NCBI RefSeq assembly: GCF_000383855.1
Contig: NZ_KB912877.1
Coordinates: 4,880,475-4,944,474, forward strand
Origin: Methylobacter marinus A45
GTDB lineage: Bacteria > Pseudomonadota > Gammaproteobacteria > Methylococcales > Methylomonadaceae
DNA length: 64,000 nucleotides
Reading direction: 5' to 3'
The position numbers and the translations under genes were made by a program. Under the pieces are notes generated by a model. It worked only from the letters and a program-made list of their open reading frames with translations. It was not told the origin of the DNA and did not search any database. Of this stretch, positions 1 to 8,934 are shown piece by piece (position 1 is the first letter of the stretch; the number at the start of each line of letters is the position of its first letter).

Positions 1-296
1 AACCGGCCCGAAAAACAGTGAATCAGCGCAAGATGCCTGGCGATCCAGAGCGGATTGAAGAACGCCTGAGCCATCAGCGCCCGCTTGATGCGGCCGGCGA
101 AATCACGCTGGTCGAAACGCCGTTCCAGCCAGGCGAAATACGCGGGAATTTCGATCGCGTATAAGGTGCCGCCCAGCAACAGCATGCCGATCAGGCGCGC
201 AACCTGGAATTCGCCCGTCAGCAGCGCCGCGATGCTGTCGCCCGTGGCATAGACCAGCGCGCCGGACAAGCTGTTGCGCAGTGTCAGCAGCCGCAT
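1..296 (-). CDS. Membrane protein, partial (Mpv17-like?)
   Basis: The frame opens at the ATG at 294-296 and runs off the left edge after about 98 codons. At least two hydrophobic stretches are visible (about residues 8-25 and 34-56), the first containing GDSIAALLTGEF and the second ending in a charged ...FAWLERR, so it is probably an inner-membrane protein. The early Gly-Asp after a short first helix and the aromatic-rich second helix faintly recall the Mpv17/PMP22 family, but this is a guess. It starts 13 bases inside the end of the xanthine dehydrogenase large-subunit gene, so it is probably translationally coupled to the purine operon. An XdhC-type chaperone would be expected nearby and is not in the window. 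Confidence 0.55.
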   Translation of the reverse strand, partial: MRLLTLRNSLSGALVYATGDSIAALLTGEFQVARLIGMLLLGGTLYAIEIPAYFAWLERRFDQRDFAGRIKRALMAQAFFNPLWIARHLALIHCFSGR

Positions 297-2536
297 TCAT
301 ACAGCGCCAGCAATACCTTTTCCGGCGTCATCGGCGCGCTGAAACCTGGCTGCCAGTCCGGGTTGAAAGCCCGTATCGCCTTGACCAGCGCAAAATAGCC
401 GCCGATGCCGTACATCAGCGGCGGCTCGCCGACAGCTTTCGAATGCATGACGGCGGCCGGATTATCGCCGTCCAGAAATTCGACGGCGATATCCGGCGCG
501 AAATAGAGATCGGGGATCTTGTACGCAGTCAGGCTGTCGGTCAGCAGCCGGCCCTGACCGTCATGCCGGACTTCCTCCAGGGTCATCCAGCCCAGTCCCT
601 GCACGACGCCGCCTTCCACCTGCCCCCGGTCGATGTCAGGCGCAAGGCTTCTGCCGCCGTCATGGACGATGCTGACGTCGGTGACGCGGTAAGTGCCGCG
701 CAGGCAGTCGACCGCCACCTCCACGGCGGCGCAGCCGTAGACGTGATAGGCGAACGGCCTGCCCCGCTCTGTGCTCCTGTCGAAAAAGACCTTGGGCGTC
801 GCGTAATGGGCGTGCGCCGACAGCGGGGTGCGGGACAGATAAGCCTCGCTGACGAGCTTGTTCCAGCCTGTTGCCGTCGGCCGGCCGTCGAGACAAACCT
901 GCTCCTGCTCGATGCTGATCTGCTCGGGTTCGCCGCCCGCCAGCCGGGCCGCAACCGTTTTGAGGCCTTGCAGGATCCGCTGGCAGGCCAGCAGCGTCGC
1001 CTGCCCGTTGAGATCGGAGCCGACGCTGGCGGCCGTGGGCGACATATTGGCGATGCGCGCGGTATTGGTGCTTTCGACCTTGATGCGGGCTTTGTCGATG
1101 CCAAGCGTTCGCGCGGCCACGTGCCTAATTTTTTCCTTCACGCCTTGGCCCATTTCGACGGCGCCGCAGCTGACGCTGACCGAACCGTCCGCATAGACAT
1201 GCACGAGGGCGCTGGCCTGGTTCAGAAAGGTCGCGGTAAAGGAAATGCCGAAGCAGATCGGCATCAGGGCCAGCGCCTTTTTCTCCAGGCTGTGGCCGGC
1301 GTTGAAATTGTCGATAGCCTGCTGCCGGCGCGGCAGGTCGAACCGATCGTGCAATTGCTGCCAGCACCGTTGCGCCCGGCAGTTTTCGGCCGGCATGCCG
1401 TAAGGGAATGGCTGGCCTTCCTGCAGCAGATTCCGGCGCTGGATGTGGGCCGGATCGACGTGCATGGCCGCCGCGGCCTTGAAGATCGCCGCCTCCAGCG
1501 CAAACATGGCCTGCGGCCCGCCGAAGCCCCTGAAGGCGGTATTAGGCGGAAGATGGGTCCGGCAGCTGATGGCCGTGGCGCGCACGTTGGGGATGAAATA
1601 GCTGTTGCCGGCATGGAACAGCGTCCGCTCCAGTATCGCAAGCGACAGGTCGGCGACCGCGCCGGCGTTCTGGTAGAAGCAGACTTCGTAGGCCAGGATT
1701 CTGCCGGTTTTGTCCAGGCCGATTTTGAAGTCCGAATCGTAAGGATGGCGCTTGCCGGTCCAGCGCATGTCCTCGCCCTGGTTCATCCTGATCTTGACCG
1801 GCTTCTGCAGGCGGCCGGCCGCCAGCGCCGCCATGGCCGCCCAGCCGGTCGCCTGCTCCTCCTTGCCGCCGAAAGCGCCGCCCAGGCGCAGGACATCGAC
1901 TTCCACCCTGTTCATGGCGCAGTCCAGCACCCGGGCGATGACGCGCTGCACCATGCCCGGCGACTGCGTGGCCGAAAAGACCTTCAGGCCCTCGTTCTCC
2001 AGCGGATAAGCGACGGCGACTTGGGTTTCCAGATACACATGCTCCTGCGCCCCCGAGACGGCCGAGCCTTCGACGATCACGTCGCAATCTTTCCAGGCCT
2101 GATCGACGTCGCCGAGTGAGAAAATGCGCGGCGGCGCGATATGAAGGCCCTGCGCGTGCGCGGCGCGGGCGTCGAACACGGCCGGCAGTTCTTTATAACA
2201 GATGCGCACCAGTCCGGCCGCCCGCCGGGCGACGGCGTCGGATTCGGCCACGACCACGGCGACCGGCTGGCCCTGGTAGACGACTTCCTGTTCGGCCAGC
2301 AGCACTTCCCCGGCTTCGACATTGCCGATGTTGTTGCAGCCCGGAATATCCCTGGCCAGCAGGATCGCGACCACGCCCGGACAGGCCAGGGCGTCGTTCA
2401 GATCGATGCTTTCGATCAGGCCGTGGGCGATGCCGGATACGACCGGACAGGCGTGCAGCAGGCCGGCCGGCTCAGGCATATCGTCGATAAACGTGGAGGC
2501 GCCCTGCGCGTGCAGATCGGTGTCGTTAGCGTGCAT
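284..2536 (-). CDS. xdhB: Xanthine dehydrogenase, molybdenum-binding subunit
   Basis: This is the large subunit (750 aa) of the xanthine oxidase family enzyme that hydroxylates hypoxanthine to xanthine and urate in the cytoplasm. The N-terminal part (about 1-125) is the hammerhead domain, and the rest binds the molybdopterin cofactor. Motifs seen are GGAFGGKEEQ, AFRGFGGPQ, AVEMGQGVKEK and, near the C-terminus, VGEPPLMYG, which carries the catalytic glutamate. Length matches two-subunit bacterial XdhB proteins. Its ATG lies 11 bases inside the end of xdhA, so the two subunits are coupled, and the adenine deaminase gene lies just upstream in the same operon. The long open frame on the opposite strand is a codon-bias shadow. 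Confidence 0.95.
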   Translation of the reverse strand: MHANDTDLHAQGASTFIDDMPEPAGLLHACPVVSGIAHGLIESIDLNDALACPGVVAILLARDIPGCNNIGNVEAGEVLLAEQEVVYQGQPVAVVVAESDAVARRAAGLVRICYKELPAVFDARAAHAQGLHIAPPRIFSLGDVDQAWKDCDVIVEGSAVSGAQEHVYLETQVAVAYPLENEGLKVFSATQSPGMVQRVIARVLDCAMNRVEVDVLRLGGAFGGKEEQATGWAAMAALAAGRLQKPVKIRMNQGEDMRWTGKRHPYDSDFKIGLDKTGRILAYEVCFYQNAGAVADLSLAILERTLFHAGNSYFIPNVRATAISCRTHLPPNTAFRGFGGPQAMFALEAAIFKAAAAMHVDPAHIQRRNLLQEGQPFPYGMPAENCRAQRCWQQLHDRFDLPRRQQAIDNFNAGHSLEKKALALMPICFGISFTATFLNQASALVHVYADGSVSVSCGAVEMGQGVKEKIRHVAARTLGIDKARIKVESTNTARIANMSPTAASVGSDLNGQATLLACQRILQGLKTVAARLAGGEPEQISIEQEQVCLDGRPTATGWNKLVSEAYLSRTPLSAHAHYATPKVFFDRSTERGRPFAYHVYGCAAVEVAVDCLRGTYRVTDVSIVHDGGRSLAPDIDRGQVEGGVVQGLGWMTLEEVRHDGQGRLLTDSLTAYKIPDLYFAPDIAVEFLDGDNPAAVMHSKAVGEPPLMYGIGGYFALVKAIRAFNPDWQPGFSAPMTPEKVLLALYECGC

Positions 2537-3929
2537 GCAATTGCTCCCAGCGGATAGTGTCGGGAAAAAGCTTGAGAAAATGCGCGAATATCAGCTGCCG
2601 CAGCAACAGGCGCTTGTACTCGGCGGAGCCGCGGATATCGGAGATCGGGGTGATTTCGCCCTGGGCGATCTCGACGGCTTCCAGAACGGTTGCGGGCTCG
2701 ATGGTTTTACCCTGCAGACAGGCACCGGTCGCCGCCAGATAAGCCGGCACCGGCCCGATGCCGCCGGCGGCCAGACGGGCCTTGACGATGCGCCCGTCGG
2801 CCTGCTCGATGCTCAGGGCCGAATTGACGCCGGCGATATCGAGATGCGTGCGCTTGCTGACTTTCTCGTAGCTGAAATGCTGCGCGGCGGCGGTATCGAA
2901 CCGGATTTCCCGGACCCGCTCGCCGGGCTGCAGATCGGTTTTTTTATAGCCCTGAAAGAAATCCTTCAGGGCCACGGTGCGAAGACGGGTGGCCGATGCG
3001 ATCACCAGCCGCGCGTCCAGAGCCAGAAAAAACACCGCCAGATCGGCGATCGGCGAGGCATTGACCAGGTTGCCGCCGACCGTCGCGCGCGCCCGGACCG
3101 GCGCCGAACAGATCAGTTCGAAATCCTGCGCCGCGGACGGAAACCACTGCCGGAACAACGGCGAGGTTCTGAGCTGTTCGATTGTCGTCGTAGCATCGAC
3201 AATACCATCCCTGCCCTCACGGCGAATGCCGTCGCCCGAAGCCGGCAGGAAATCCAGCGGCTGCGCCTGCAGCCAGGCCAGCTTCTGCACGAACAGGTCC
3301 GTGCCGCCGGCCACCCGCACGGCATCGGGCGACGGCGCGGCCTGATGCAGCGGCAATGCGGCCAGCGTCTCGTCCGCTGTCAAAAAATAAGGCGGGAGGA
3401 TCTGCCAGTGCACGAGGTCCTCGATTCGTCGCGCCAGCGGCGAGCCGGAAAGATCAAACCGGCGGCATAACTGGTTAATGGCGCGCCTGATGCCGGCGTA
3501 GCCCGTGCAGCGGCACAGATTGCCCGCTGCCGCGTCCACGGCGGCGTGTTCATCGGATGCCGGGCTGTTCAGGAAAAAGCCGGTCAGCGCCATGACCAGC
3601 CCAGGCGTGCAGAAACCGCACTGGATCGCGCCGTTGTCGACCAACGCCTGCTGGATCGGATTCAAACGCTCGCCGTTCAGCCCTTCGACGGTCACGACAT
3701 GGCCGCCGTCCACGGCGCCCAGCGGCAGCAAGCAGGCATTGACGGCCTGATAGCGCAGCCCGCCGGCCTGGCGTTTGCCCAGCAGCACCTGGCAGGCGCC
3801 GCAATCGCCTTCGCGGCAGACGTCCTTGGTGCCGGTCAGGCCGCGACGGCGGCGTATCACATCGAGCATGACCGTGCCGGCCGGCAGCTGTTCTTCGACC
3901 AGACGCTGATTGAGTAGGAATCGGCTCAT
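2526..3929 (-). CDS. xdhA: Xanthine dehydrogenase, FeS/FAD subunit
   Basis: This 467-aa small subunit passes electrons from the molybdenum centre through two 2Fe-2S clusters to FAD and NAD. The first plant-ferredoxin-like cluster is seen as CREGDCGACQVLLG near residue 40. The second is seen as QCGFCTPGLVMAL and NLCRCTGYAGIRRA at about residues 100-145. The FAD-binding domain follows (VRVAGGTDLF, then RARATVGGNLVNASPIADL) and a CO-dehydrogenase flavoprotein C-terminal domain ends the chain. Order and length agree with XdhA of bacteria with split enzymes. It sits three bases downstream of the adenine deaminase gene and overlaps xdhB by 11 bases, so the three are one transcription unit that would convert adenine to hypoxanthine and on to urate. 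Confidence 0.95.
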   Translation of the reverse strand: MSRFLLNQRLVEEQLPAGTVMLDVIRRRRGLTGTKDVCREGDCGACQVLLGKRQAGGLRYQAVNACLLPLGAVDGGHVVTVEGLNGERLNPIQQALVDNGAIQCGFCTPGLVMALTGFFLNSPASDEHAAVDAAAGNLCRCTGYAGIRRAINQLCRRFDLSGSPLARRIEDLVHWQILPPYFLTADETLAALPLHQAAPSPDAVRVAGGTDLFVQKLAWLQAQPLDFLPASGDGIRREGRDGIVDATTTIEQLRTSPLFRQWFPSAAQDFELICSAPVRARATVGGNLVNASPIADLAVFFLALDARLVIASATRLRTVALKDFFQGYKKTDLQPGERVREIRFDTAAAQHFSYEKVSKRTHLDIAGVNSALSIEQADGRIVKARLAAGGIGPVPAYLAATGACLQGKTIEPATVLEAVEIAQGEITPISDIRGSAEYKRLLLRQLIFAHFLKLFPDTIRWEQLHAR

Positions 3930-3932
3930 GGA

Positions 3933-5567
3933 TTACACCGTCAACGAGGTGAAAGCAAACGTCCGGCCGTCAAACAGGCCCTTATCGCTCAGTTTTAATT
4001 CAGGAATCACCAGCAGCGCCATGAACGACAGCGTCATGAACGGCGCGCGCAAGGGTGAACCCATCCGTCCGGCAGCGGCGTTCAGCTGTGCATAGCGCGC
4101 CGCGACCGTATCGCCATCGTCTGGGCTCATCAGGCCGGCGAGCGGCAGCGGCAGCAGCTCGACGCCATCCTGACTGGCAGCCGCGATGCCGCCCTGCGCG
4201 CCGATGACCGCGTTCATGGCCCGGCACACGGCGTCGGCGTCGGTGCCGACCGCGATAATATTGTGCGAGTCATGGGCGACGCTGGACGCCAGAGCGCCCT
4301 GCTTCAGGCCGAAGCCCTCGATAAACGCCAGCGCCGGCCGGGCGGCCTGATAGCGGTTCACGACGGCCAGCAGCAGAATATCGCGCTCCAGGTCCGGCAC
4401 CAGTCTGCCGTTTTCCACTTTGGGCGTGTGCAGCGTTTCCTGCGTGAACAGGTCGCCGTCGCTCGCCTTGATTACGCGGATTTGCCCGTCGCCCGCCGCC
4501 ACTTCCAGATGGGCCGCCGTGATCGGCTGGGCATTGAAGCGGTTGATGGGCTCGTGCCGGCGGTAGGGCAACAGGCTTTTGCCCTGCGAGGCGACCTGCT
4601 GTCCGGCTATCCAGGTGCTGACCGGCGCAAACGTTTTGAGGTTTTCGACTTCCACGGCATCCATGCGGTCGCCGACCCGCAGCTGGCCGGTTACCAAGCC
4701 GTAATGCCGGATGGGATTCAGGCTGGCGCAGCGCAGCACGTCGAAGACGGAATGGCCGTAAGCAACGGCCCTGGCCGCCAGCAGATTGATGTGGCCCGCG
4801 ACCAGGTCGTCGGGATGCTTGTCGTCGCTGCAGAACATCACCTGCTCGGGATGCTCGCTGATCAGCACATGCAGGGCCTCGAAATTGCGCGCCGCCGAGC
4901 CTTCCCGGATCAGGACATGCATGCCGGCCGCCAGCTTTTCGCGCGCTTCGGCGAGCGTGGCGCATTCGTGGTCGGTGGAAATGCCCGCTTCGGCATAGCG
5001 CCGCATGGCGTCGCCGGTCAAGCCGGGCGCGTGGCCGTCGATCGGGCAGCCGTAGCGTTTGGCCAGATCGAGCTTTGCCATGAGCTTCGGATCCTTGTCG
5101 AGCACGGCCGGGTAATTCATCACTTCCGACAGATAACCGCTCAGTCTGTTCTCGAACAGATAGTCCAGCTGTTCGCTTTCCAGGCGCGCGCCGGCCGTTT
5201 CGAATGGCGTGGCCGGCACGCACGACGGCGCGCCGAACAGGATCGGCATCGGTGTCAGCGCGGCGTTGTCAAACATGTAGCGAATGCCCTCCAGCCCGAG
5301 CACATTGGCGATTTCATGCGGGTCTGAAACGCTCGCCACCGTGCCGTGCCGGCAAGCGATGCGCGCGAACTCGGCCGGCGTCAGCATCGAGCTTTCGATA
5401 TGGACGTGCGCATCGACGAAACCGGGCAACAGGTACGACCGGCTCGGGTCTTCATCGCCCAGTCTGGCGATATCGACGATCCTGCCCTGCTCCCAGCGCA
5501 CATCGGCCAGAAAAATCCGCCGCTCCAGCGGTTGCACGATATTTGCTGTCACACTGCCTTGGTGCAT
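3933..5567 (-). CDS. ade: Adenine deaminase
   Basis: Metal-dependent amidohydrolase converting adenine to hypoxanthine and ammonia. The N-terminal metal site is PGFVDAHVHIESSMLTP, followed by VSDPHEIANVLG, the C-terminal half of the catalytic barrel has CSDDKHPDDL, and HDSHNIIAVG marks the Ade-specific C-terminal domain. I chose the ATG at 5565-5567 (544 aa) over the in-frame ATG at 5601-5603 because AAGAGGA sits a few bases before it and homologues begin close to this point. It heads the ade-xdhA-xdhB operon, with a three-base gap to xdhA. This supplies hypoxanthine directly to the dehydrogenase, so the operon looks like a purine nitrogen-scavenging or salvage unit. It is the Ade type and not the adenosine-deaminase-like adenine deaminase. 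Confidence 0.95.
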   Translation of the reverse strand: MHQGSVTANIVQPLERRIFLADVRWEQGRIVDIARLGDEDPSRSYLLPGFVDAHVHIESSMLTPAEFARIACRHGTVASVSDPHEIANVLGLEGIRYMFDNAALTPMPILFGAPSCVPATPFETAGARLESEQLDYLFENRLSGYLSEVMNYPAVLDKDPKLMAKLDLAKRYGCPIDGHAPGLTGDAMRRYAEAGISTDHECATLAEAREKLAAGMHVLIREGSAARNFEALHVLISEHPEQVMFCSDDKHPDDLVAGHINLLAARAVAYGHSVFDVLRCASLNPIRHYGLVTGQLRVGDRMDAVEVENLKTFAPVSTWIAGQQVASQGKSLLPYRRHEPINRFNAQPITAAHLEVAAGDGQIRVIKASDGDLFTQETLHTPKVENGRLVPDLERDILLLAVVNRYQAARPALAFIEGFGLKQGALASSVAHDSHNIIAVGTDADAVCRAMNAVIGAQGGIAAASQDGVELLPLPLAGLMSPDDGDTVAARYAQLNAAAGRMGSPLRAPFMTLSFMALLVIPELKLSDKGLFDGRTFAFTSLTV

Positions 5568-5895
5568 ATTCGTCCTCTTATCTATCGGGTAGGAAACAAT
5601 CATAAAAATAACCGGGACAAAGCATCACTCAATGCCTGCCCCTGACTATTGTAATCTTAAACTGATGCCACGGATTTTCCAGCGCCTTTTTTTGGAGCGG
5701 CATAAATCGCCCGGACGGTTCAATTAACTCAATTTCAGTTCAGCCGACCGCTTCATATCGCTTATTGATAAGTAATGGCGCGAATAGACAGCCGGCCATG
5801 ACAATGAATAATCATGGCTAATTCACTCCTCCCCTCACGGGGTCTCAATAAATGGCTAACCAGCCCATTAGCGTCGAGTCAGCGAGGCCTACCTT
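5568..5895. promoter_or_regulatory. Divergent intergenic region, ade / Rap1a-like gene
   Basis: This stretch of about 330 bases separates two divergently read genes and must hold both promoters. It is more AT-rich than the flanking genes, and a short hairpin-like run (GCGCC, seven T, GGAGCG) lies near 5680. I do not recognise a purine riboswitch or a known operator. The plus-strand gene has only a weak Shine-Dalgarno sequence before its ATG. Confidence 0.35.
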
Positions 5896-6276
5896 ATGCA
5901 ATGCAAACAGCTAATCGTCTTAATTCCGCTGGCGCTGAGCGCGCTGGCCGCCGGAGCGGAAGTCGCGCCGGAAAACTTTCAGTTAAAAGAAACCCGCGAC
6001 CTGGTGGCGCTTTGCAGCGTTACGGCCGAAGATCCCAATAACGTCGCCGCTATACACTTCTGCGCGGGCTATATGGAAGGTTTCGACTCTTATCGCAATC
6101 TCGCTTTCGAACAGGAAGATGTTCGCGCCCAGTACTGCATGAGCAATCCGCTGCCCACCCGCGACCAGGCGATTTCCCTGTTTGTCGACTGGGCGAAGAA
6201 CCATCCGGAGGAAATGAGCCAGCCGGCCGTTTTAGGCCTGCTCAGCTTCGTCAAAACGACCTGGCCCTGTTATTGA
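5896..6276 (+). CDS. Secreted Rap1a/Tai-type protein
   Basis: A 126-aa protein with a classical signal peptide (basic start MQCK, hydrophobic core, ALAAGAEVA cleavage region), so it is exported to the periplasm. The mature part carries the pattern of the Rap1a/Tai domain: an early Cys (LVALCSV), FCAGYMEGFDSYR, a third Cys (QYCMSNP), an LFVDWAKNHPEEM helix and a final TWPCY. Rap1a proteins are known as periplasmic immunity proteins against type VI amidase effectors, but many single copies occur with no effector nearby. None is adjacent here, so the role is open. It stands alone between divergent and downstream transcription units. Confidence 0.75.
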   Translation: MQCKQLIVLIPLALSALAAGAEVAPENFQLKETRDLVALCSVTAEDPNNVAAIHFCAGYMEGFDSYRNLAFEQEDVRAQYCMSNPLPTRDQAISLFVDWAKNHPEEMSQPAVLGLLSFVKTTWPCY

Positions 6277-6780
6277 TTGATGTTGGGCATGGGGCGTTTT
6301 ATCGCTATTTCTCGTGCTGAGCGCTGCAGCGCTGGGGTCCGTTGCTGGTATTCGGCAGAGGCATGTGTTCCTATGTGGGTGCGAATTGACATGTGCCTTT
6401 AAAGAGCGCCCCTTGCTCGTGCGAATACCCTGAAGGGCACAAGTACCCATAGGGCATAAATGAATTCGCACCTACGGCAGTGCAGGTACTCGGTGCGTAA
6501 CCAGCAGGAACGAGTCTGTTCATGTGCCTTTGCGGGGCATGGCTGAACGCAAAACGGAAGCTCTACGGATACAAAAGCCAGCCTTGTTGTCTCATTCCGT
6601 ATCTTACTGATATATTCTCAAAGCCCGGTTACATTCCTGCAATGCCCTTATAAAAAGGACTTGCCATGAACCTTTTCTTAAAGCGGAACCGATCATGTTA
6701 GCGACAGGCATTATGAACTCCCCTTTGAACCTATGGACCGGGTCTTTATGCCTTGGCGCCAGTGCCTGCGAGGAATTGCC
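6277..6780. other. Gene-free stretch with palindromic sequence
   Basis: About 500 bases without a supportable gene. It contains a perfect palindrome (AGCGCTGCAGCGCT near 6318), a repeat element at 6375-6475 that recurs in inverted orientation near 60.3 kb, and the promoter region of the MCE operon. Minus-strand open frames here are low-complexity shadows. Confidence 0.5.
6375..6475. repeat. Dispersed palindromic-ended repeat, copy 1
   Basis: The ends read GTGGGTGCGAATT and AATTCGCACCTAC, an imperfect terminal inverted repeat about 100 bases apart. The inner 24 bases at 6434-6457 occur as an exact reverse complement at 60295-60318, next to another AATTCGCACCTAC end. This is a REP- or MITE-like intergenic sequence with no coding capacity. 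Confidence 0.7.
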
Positions 6781-7923
6781 GTGAGTGCGGTCGACGCTGC
6801 CCCGGCTCCTATCGGCGTCAAACCCATTGACGACTCGACCGCGGCCATACAGGTGACCGGCGACTGGAGCCATGGCGCGGCAATCAAGCCGGCCGAGCAG
6901 GTGCTGGCGGAGCTGGACGCCACCAGTCCCAGTCGCGTGTTGCTGCAAGCGCATGAGCTTGCCGGCTGGGACAGCCGGTTGCCGGCCTATCTGCTCAAAA
7001 TCATCGATTATTGCCAGGCCCGGCAGATCGAAGTCGATGCCTCCGGCCTGCCCGAAGGTATACAGGCGCTGCTCAAACTAGCGCGCGCTGTGCCGGAACG
7101 AACCGGTGCGCGCCGCGCGACGCAAAAAAAATCCATGCTGGCCGACATCGGTAAAACGGTCCTGAACGGACTTAAGGATGTCAGGGGGCTGATCGCTTTT
7201 ATCGGCGAGACCATGCTGGCTTTCATGTCGCTGATCCGGGGCAAGGCGCGCTTTCGCGCCGTCGATTTACTTTTGTGCATACAGGACGCAGGCCCCGCGG
7301 CTCTGGCGATCGTGACGCTGATCAGCCTGCTGGTGGGCCTGATCCTGGCTTTCGTCGGCGCCGTGCAGCTGGCCATGTTCGGCGCCCAGATCTATATCGC
7401 CGATCTGGTCGGCCTGGGCACGGTGCGCGAGATGGGCGCGCTGATGACCGCCGTGATCATGTCCGGCCGCACCGGCGCCGCCTATGCCGCGCAGCTCGGC
7501 ACCATGAACGTCAACAGCGAGATCGACGCGCTCAAGACCATGGGCATCTCGCCGATGGAGTTCCTGGTCCTGCCGCGCATGCTGGCGCTGATCCTGATGC
7601 TGCCGCTGCTGTGCCTTTACGCCGACCTGATGGGCATTCTGGGCGGGGCGCTGGTCACGGTCAGCGCCTTCGATGTATCCCTGATCCAGTATTACAACGA
7701 AACCCAGAAGGCTGTGGACCTGACCGATTTCAGCATCGGTATCTTTAAAAGCCTGGTGTTTGCGCTGCTGATCGCCACGGCGGGCTGCATGCGCGGCATG
7801 CAGTGCGGACGCAGCGCCTCCGCGGTCGGCGATGCGGCAACGGCGGCCGTGGTCAACAGCATCGTCTACATCGTGGTCGCGGATTCGCTGATCACGTTAT
7901 TATGCAACCGGTTGGGCATATGA
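6781..7923 (+). CDS. MCE/Mla-type ABC transporter permease with N-terminal STAS-like domain
   Basis: This is the permease subunit (380 aa from the chosen start) of an inner-membrane lipid transporter of the MlaE/YrbE family. Residues 1-100 form a small soluble domain resembling the STAS/MlaB fold. The MlaE domain follows, with five or so membrane helices and the conserved region around GLGTVREMGALMTA, SGRTGAAYAAQLGTM and EIDALKTMGISPMEF. I took GTG at 6781 as the start because GAGGA lies seven bases upstream; an in-frame ATG at 6733 lacks a ribosome site. It is followed 19 bases later by its ATPase. Fusion of the STAS-like part to the permease would replace a separate MlaB. Lipid direction cannot be read from sequence. 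Confidence 0.9.
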   Translation: MSAVDAAPAPIGVKPIDDSTAAIQVTGDWSHGAAIKPAEQVLAELDATSPSRVLLQAHELAGWDSRLPAYLLKIIDYCQARQIEVDASGLPEGIQALLKLARAVPERTGARRATQKKSMLADIGKTVLNGLKDVRGLIAFIGETMLAFMSLIRGKARFRAVDLLLCIQDAGPAALAIVTLISLLVGLILAFVGAVQLAMFGAQIYIADLVGLGTVREMGALMTAVIMSGRTGAAYAAQLGTMNVNSEIDALKTMGISPMEFLVLPRMLALILMLPLLCLYADLMGILGGALVTVSAFDVSLIQYYNETQKAVDLTDFSIGIFKSLVFALLIATAGCMRGMQCGRSASAVGDAATAAVVNSIVYIVVADSLITLLCNRLGI

Positions 7924-7942
7924 GCGACGCCAGGGACGCGCC

Positions 7943-8710
7943 ATGAACACGCCGCATATCACCGTCACCGACCTGACCATGGCGTACGGCGATTTCGTGA
8001 TTCAGCAGGATTTGACTTTTACCATCGACCATGGCGACATCTTCATCATCATGGGCGGCAGCGGCTGCGGCAAGAGCACGTTACTCAAGCATCTGATCGG
8101 CCTGCAGCGGCCCGCGAAAGGCGCTGTCTTCTACGACCGGCAGGATTTCTGGCATGCCAGCGACGAGGAGCGTGTCCGCATCATGCGGCGCATCGGGGTT
8201 CTGTACCAGAGCGGCGCCCTGTTCAGTTCCCTGACCCTGGCCGAAAACATCGCCTTGCCGCTGGGCGAGTTCACCGATATGGGCTCTCGCGAGATCGCCG
8301 ACATCGCATCTTACAAACTCGCCCTGGTCGGCCTGGCCGGGTTCGAGGACTATTATCCGTCCGAGATCAGCGGCGGCATGCAAAAGCGCGCCGGCCTGGC
8401 CCGGGCCATGGCGCTCGACCCCGAGATCCTGTTCTTCGACGAACCGTCGGCCGGGCTCGATCCGGTCAGCGCCAGGCTGCTGGATGACCTGATTATTAGC
8501 CTGCGCGATACGCTGGGCACGACCATTGTCGTTGTCACCCACGAGCTGGCGAGCATTTTCGCCATTGGCAGCAACTCGGTGTTCCTCGACCCCGAGACCA
8601 AGACCATGCTGGCGACCGGTGCGCCCAGGAAACTGCTAGCCGAGTCCAGCGATCCCAGAATCATACAATTTTTGACCCGAGGCGAAAGCAATGTCGATAA
8701 ACCGGCTTAG
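7943..8710 (+). CDS. MCE/Mla-type ABC transporter ATPase
   Basis: A 255-aa MlaF-like ATP-binding subunit. Walker A is GGSGCGKSTLL, the Q-loop region is LYQSGALFSSLT, the ABC signature is SGGMQKRAGLARAM and Walker B is ILFFDEPSAGLDP, followed by the switch His in VVTHELASI. It pairs with the permease just upstream. The gene's TAG stop at 8708-8710 falls inside the terminal repeat of a MITE-like element, so the element supplied the present stop codon and the last few residues may differ from the ancestral protein. The MCE gene that belongs to the same operon now lies 224 bases downstream, beyond the element. Confidence 0.92.
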   Translation: MNTPHITVTDLTMAYGDFVIQQDLTFTIDHGDIFIIMGGSGCGKSTLLKHLIGLQRPAKGAVFYDRQDFWHASDEERVRIMRRIGVLYQSGALFSSLTLAENIALPLGEFTDMGSREIADIASYKLALVGLAGFEDYYPSEISGGMQKRAGLARAMALDPEILFFDEPSAGLDPVSARLLDDLIISLRDTLGTTIVVVTHELASIFAIGSNSVFLDPETKTMLATGAPRKLLAESSDPRIIQFLTRGESNVDKPA

Positions 8711-8917
8711 GAACGTGAATTTTATAATTCCCGCAACTGACTTGTCTTTCCATCCCTCTTCAGCGTTGCGCAAACAGTTACATGGCTGGCCATGCGCCTG
8801 TTTGCGCGCCTCGGCAACTGCTCCATGCGTTGCTCTACCTCCTGCATCCATGCAGTCGTTGAACATGAACAGAAATCCTGCCTCATTTGCGGGTCTTATT
8901 TCATTCCCGTTCCTTAG
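8706..8917. mobile_element. MITE-like element, copy 1
   Basis: A 212-base non-coding element with imperfect terminal inverted repeats: CTTAGGAACGTGAATTTTAT at the left, and the right end read in reverse as CTAAGGAACGGGAATGAAAT. A second, diverged copy in opposite orientation lies at 10824-11020; the two share long matching blocks, for example GACAAGTCAGTTGCGGG and GAGGCAGGATTTCTGTTCAT. TTA flanks the GGAACG/CGTTCC cores on both sides and could be a target duplication. No transposase is encoded, so movement would need a related element elsewhere. The insertion splits the MCE transporter operon between the ATPase and MCE genes. Confidence 0.8.
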
Positions 8918-8934
8918 AAGGGAGCAATGCTGCC

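Noticed and set aside
281-2119. 612-codon plus-strand frame opposite xdhB
   Set aside because: It mirrors a strongly biased GC-rich gene, has Arg/Ala/Gly-rich composition and no recognisable domain, while the minus strand is clearly XdhB.
5568-5895. Purine riboswitch before adenine deaminase
   Set aside because: I could not find the conserved three-way junction or loop sequences.
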